This document shows positions 51,941-52,904 of a stretch of 52,904 nt of DNA, in pieces. The notes under the pieces are model-generated. The model had not been told where the DNA came from. It saw nothing but the letters and a program-made list of their open reading frames with translations, and searched no databases. The translations under genes and the position numbers were made by a program. The stretch comes from an uncultured Dysosmobacter sp. (lineage in GTDB: Bacteria > Bacillota > Clostridia > Oscillospirales > Oscillospiraceae): positions 1 to 52,904 of the forward strand of contig CAKTHE010000016.1 of NCBI GenBank assembly GCA_934563745.1, read 5' to 3'. Each line of letters begins with the position of its first letter. Positions within the stretch are counted from its first letter, which is position 1.

Positions 51941-52904
51941 TTGAGTGGTAAAGTTGTGAAGGTATCCGGCCCGCTGGTGGTTGCCACCGGCCTGGCCGAT
52001 GCCAATATGTCTGACGTGGTTCGCGTCGGCCCGCAGCATTTGATCGGTGAGATTTTGACCATGAAAGGCGACTCCGCCTCGATCCAGGTCTATGAGGAGA
52101 CCTCCGGCCTGGGACCCGGGGCCGAGGTGGTCACCACCGGCGCCCCTATGAGCGTGGAGCTGGGGCCGGGCATGATTGAGGGCATTTACGACGGAATTCA
52201 GCGTCCTCTGGCAAAGATCGTGGAAAAAGTGGGGCCGTGCATCGTGCGCGGCGTGGAGGTCCCGCCCCTGGATTATGACAAGAAGTGGGACTTTACACCC
52301 ACTGCAAAAGCAGGCGATACGGTGACCGGCGGCGACGTGATCGGAACGGTTCCGGAGACGGAGGTCGTGCTGCATAAGATCATGGTTCCGCCCGGACTGT
52401 CCGGAACGCTGCAGTCGGTGGCGGCTGTGGGCAGCTATACGGTCAAGGAGACGGTGGCGGTTCTGAAAACGGCGGAGGGGAAAGAGATCCCTCTGAGCAT
52501 GTCGCAGAAGTGGCCGGTCCGTGTCGGACGGCCGTATCAGCATAAATACGCGCCGGACCGGCCGCTTTGCTCCGGCCAGCGGATTATCGATACGCTGTTC
52601 CCCATTGCCAAGGGCGGCACGGCGGCGGTCCCCGGGCCCTTCGGCTCCGGCAAGACTGTGGTGCAGCATCAGCTGGCCAAATGGTCGGATGTAGACATTG
52701 TGGTTTATATCGGCTGCGGCGAGCGCGGCAATGAGATGACCGATGTTCTGCGGGAATTCCCCGAGCTGAAGGATCCCCGCACCGGCGAATCCCTGATGAA
52801 GCGGACGGTGCTGATCGCCAACACCTCGGATATGCCGGTGGCGGCCCGTGAGGCGTCGGTCTATACCGGCATCACCATTGCGGAGTATTTCCGCGATATG
52901 GGCT
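51941..52904 (+). CDS. ntpA: V/A-type ATPase catalytic subunit A, partial
   Basis: The catalytic subunit, cut by the window end after 321 codons of about 590. The N-terminal beta-barrel starts [17 protein letters not shown]; the family-specific bulge domain (about 110-185) follows; the Walker A loop [17 protein letters not shown] is at about residue 230, followed by [15 protein letters not shown] with the catalytic glutamate. The start is TTG 51941, with AGAAGG upstream. Subunits B and D are expected next. Confidence 0.95.
   Translation, partial: MSGKVVKVSGPLVVATGLADANMSDVVRVGPQHLIGEILTMKGDSASIQVYEETSGLGPGAEVVTTGAPMSVELGPGMIEGIYDGIQRPLAKIVEKVGPCIVRGVEVPPLDYDKKWDFTPTAKAGDTVTGGDVIGTVPETEVVLHKIMVPPGLSGTLQSVAAVGSYTVKETVAVLKTAEGKEIPLSMSQKWPVRVGRPYQHKYAPDRPLCSGQRIIDTLFPIAKGGTAAVPGPFGSGKTVVQHQLAKWSDVDIVVYIGCGERGNEMTDVLREFPELKDPRTGESLMKRTVLIANTSDMPVAAREASVYTGITIAEYFRDMG

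Overview
The window is a GC-rich stretch (about 60% by eye) of a low-GC-phylum type chromosome: AAGGAGG-like ribosome binding sites, TTGACA/TATAAT promoters with 17-base spacers, a leucine T-box, a lysine riboswitch, DivIVA and TepA proteins, an RsfS/YhbY/NadD/YqeK cluster and a V/A-type ATPase. Together these point to an anaerobic member of the Clostridia, most plausibly the Oscillospiraceae (Flavonifractor/Oscillibacter/Dysosmobacter-like). No phage, insertion sequence or CRISPR array is visible.

Layout. 0-3.1 kb: proB-proA-proC proline biosynthesis (minus). 3.3-4.0 kb: TepA-type ClpP-like protease (plus). 4.0-6.9 kb: selenium/sulfur-type cluster (DUF3343, YedE transporter, TusA-like protein) and azlCD branched-chain amino acid exporter (minus). 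7.1-16.5 kb: long plus-strand housekeeping run smc, ftsY, rph, rdgB, yhbY, a nadD-yqeK fusion, an LCP cell-wall ligase and rsfS. 16.7-20.3 kb: membrane-anchored XRE regulator, T-box-controlled leuS, rpsU. 20.3-21.6 kb: divergent GH18-like protein and yqeG phosphatase. 21.7-27.3 kb: minus-strand operon for uptake and CoA activation of an unknown carboxylate (CoA-transferase, enoyl-CoA hydratase-like protein, YhdT, sodium symporter) with a divergent LuxR regulator. 27.3-31.7 kb: efp, an acidic zinc-ribbon protein, coaW-sdpI (minus) and pncB. 31.8-36.5 kb: cardiolipin synthase followed by a compact lipoylation cassette (lplA, free lipoyl domain, lipA, second lplA) with overlapping genes. 36.6 kb: tRNA-Gln(CTG). 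37.5-40.3 kb: lysine riboswitch, NhaC-family transporter and M20 hydrolase, together a likely lysine or lysine-derivative uptake and processing unit. 40.4-45.9 kb: a 2-hydroxyacyl-CoA dehydratase cluster (family III CoA-transferase, two dehydratase subunits, divergent PucR-type regulator) in which three of the four genes carry a frameshift. 46.0-52.9 kb: DivIVA-like protein and the V-type ATPase operon H-I-K-E-C-F-A, with subunit A cut by the window end.

Most interesting: the frameshifted dehydratase island, the lipoylation cassette with its own small carrier, the riboswitch-controlled NhaC-M20 pair, and the uncharacterised CoA-transferase/hydratase/symporter operon whose hydratase lacks one of the two usual catalytic glutamates.
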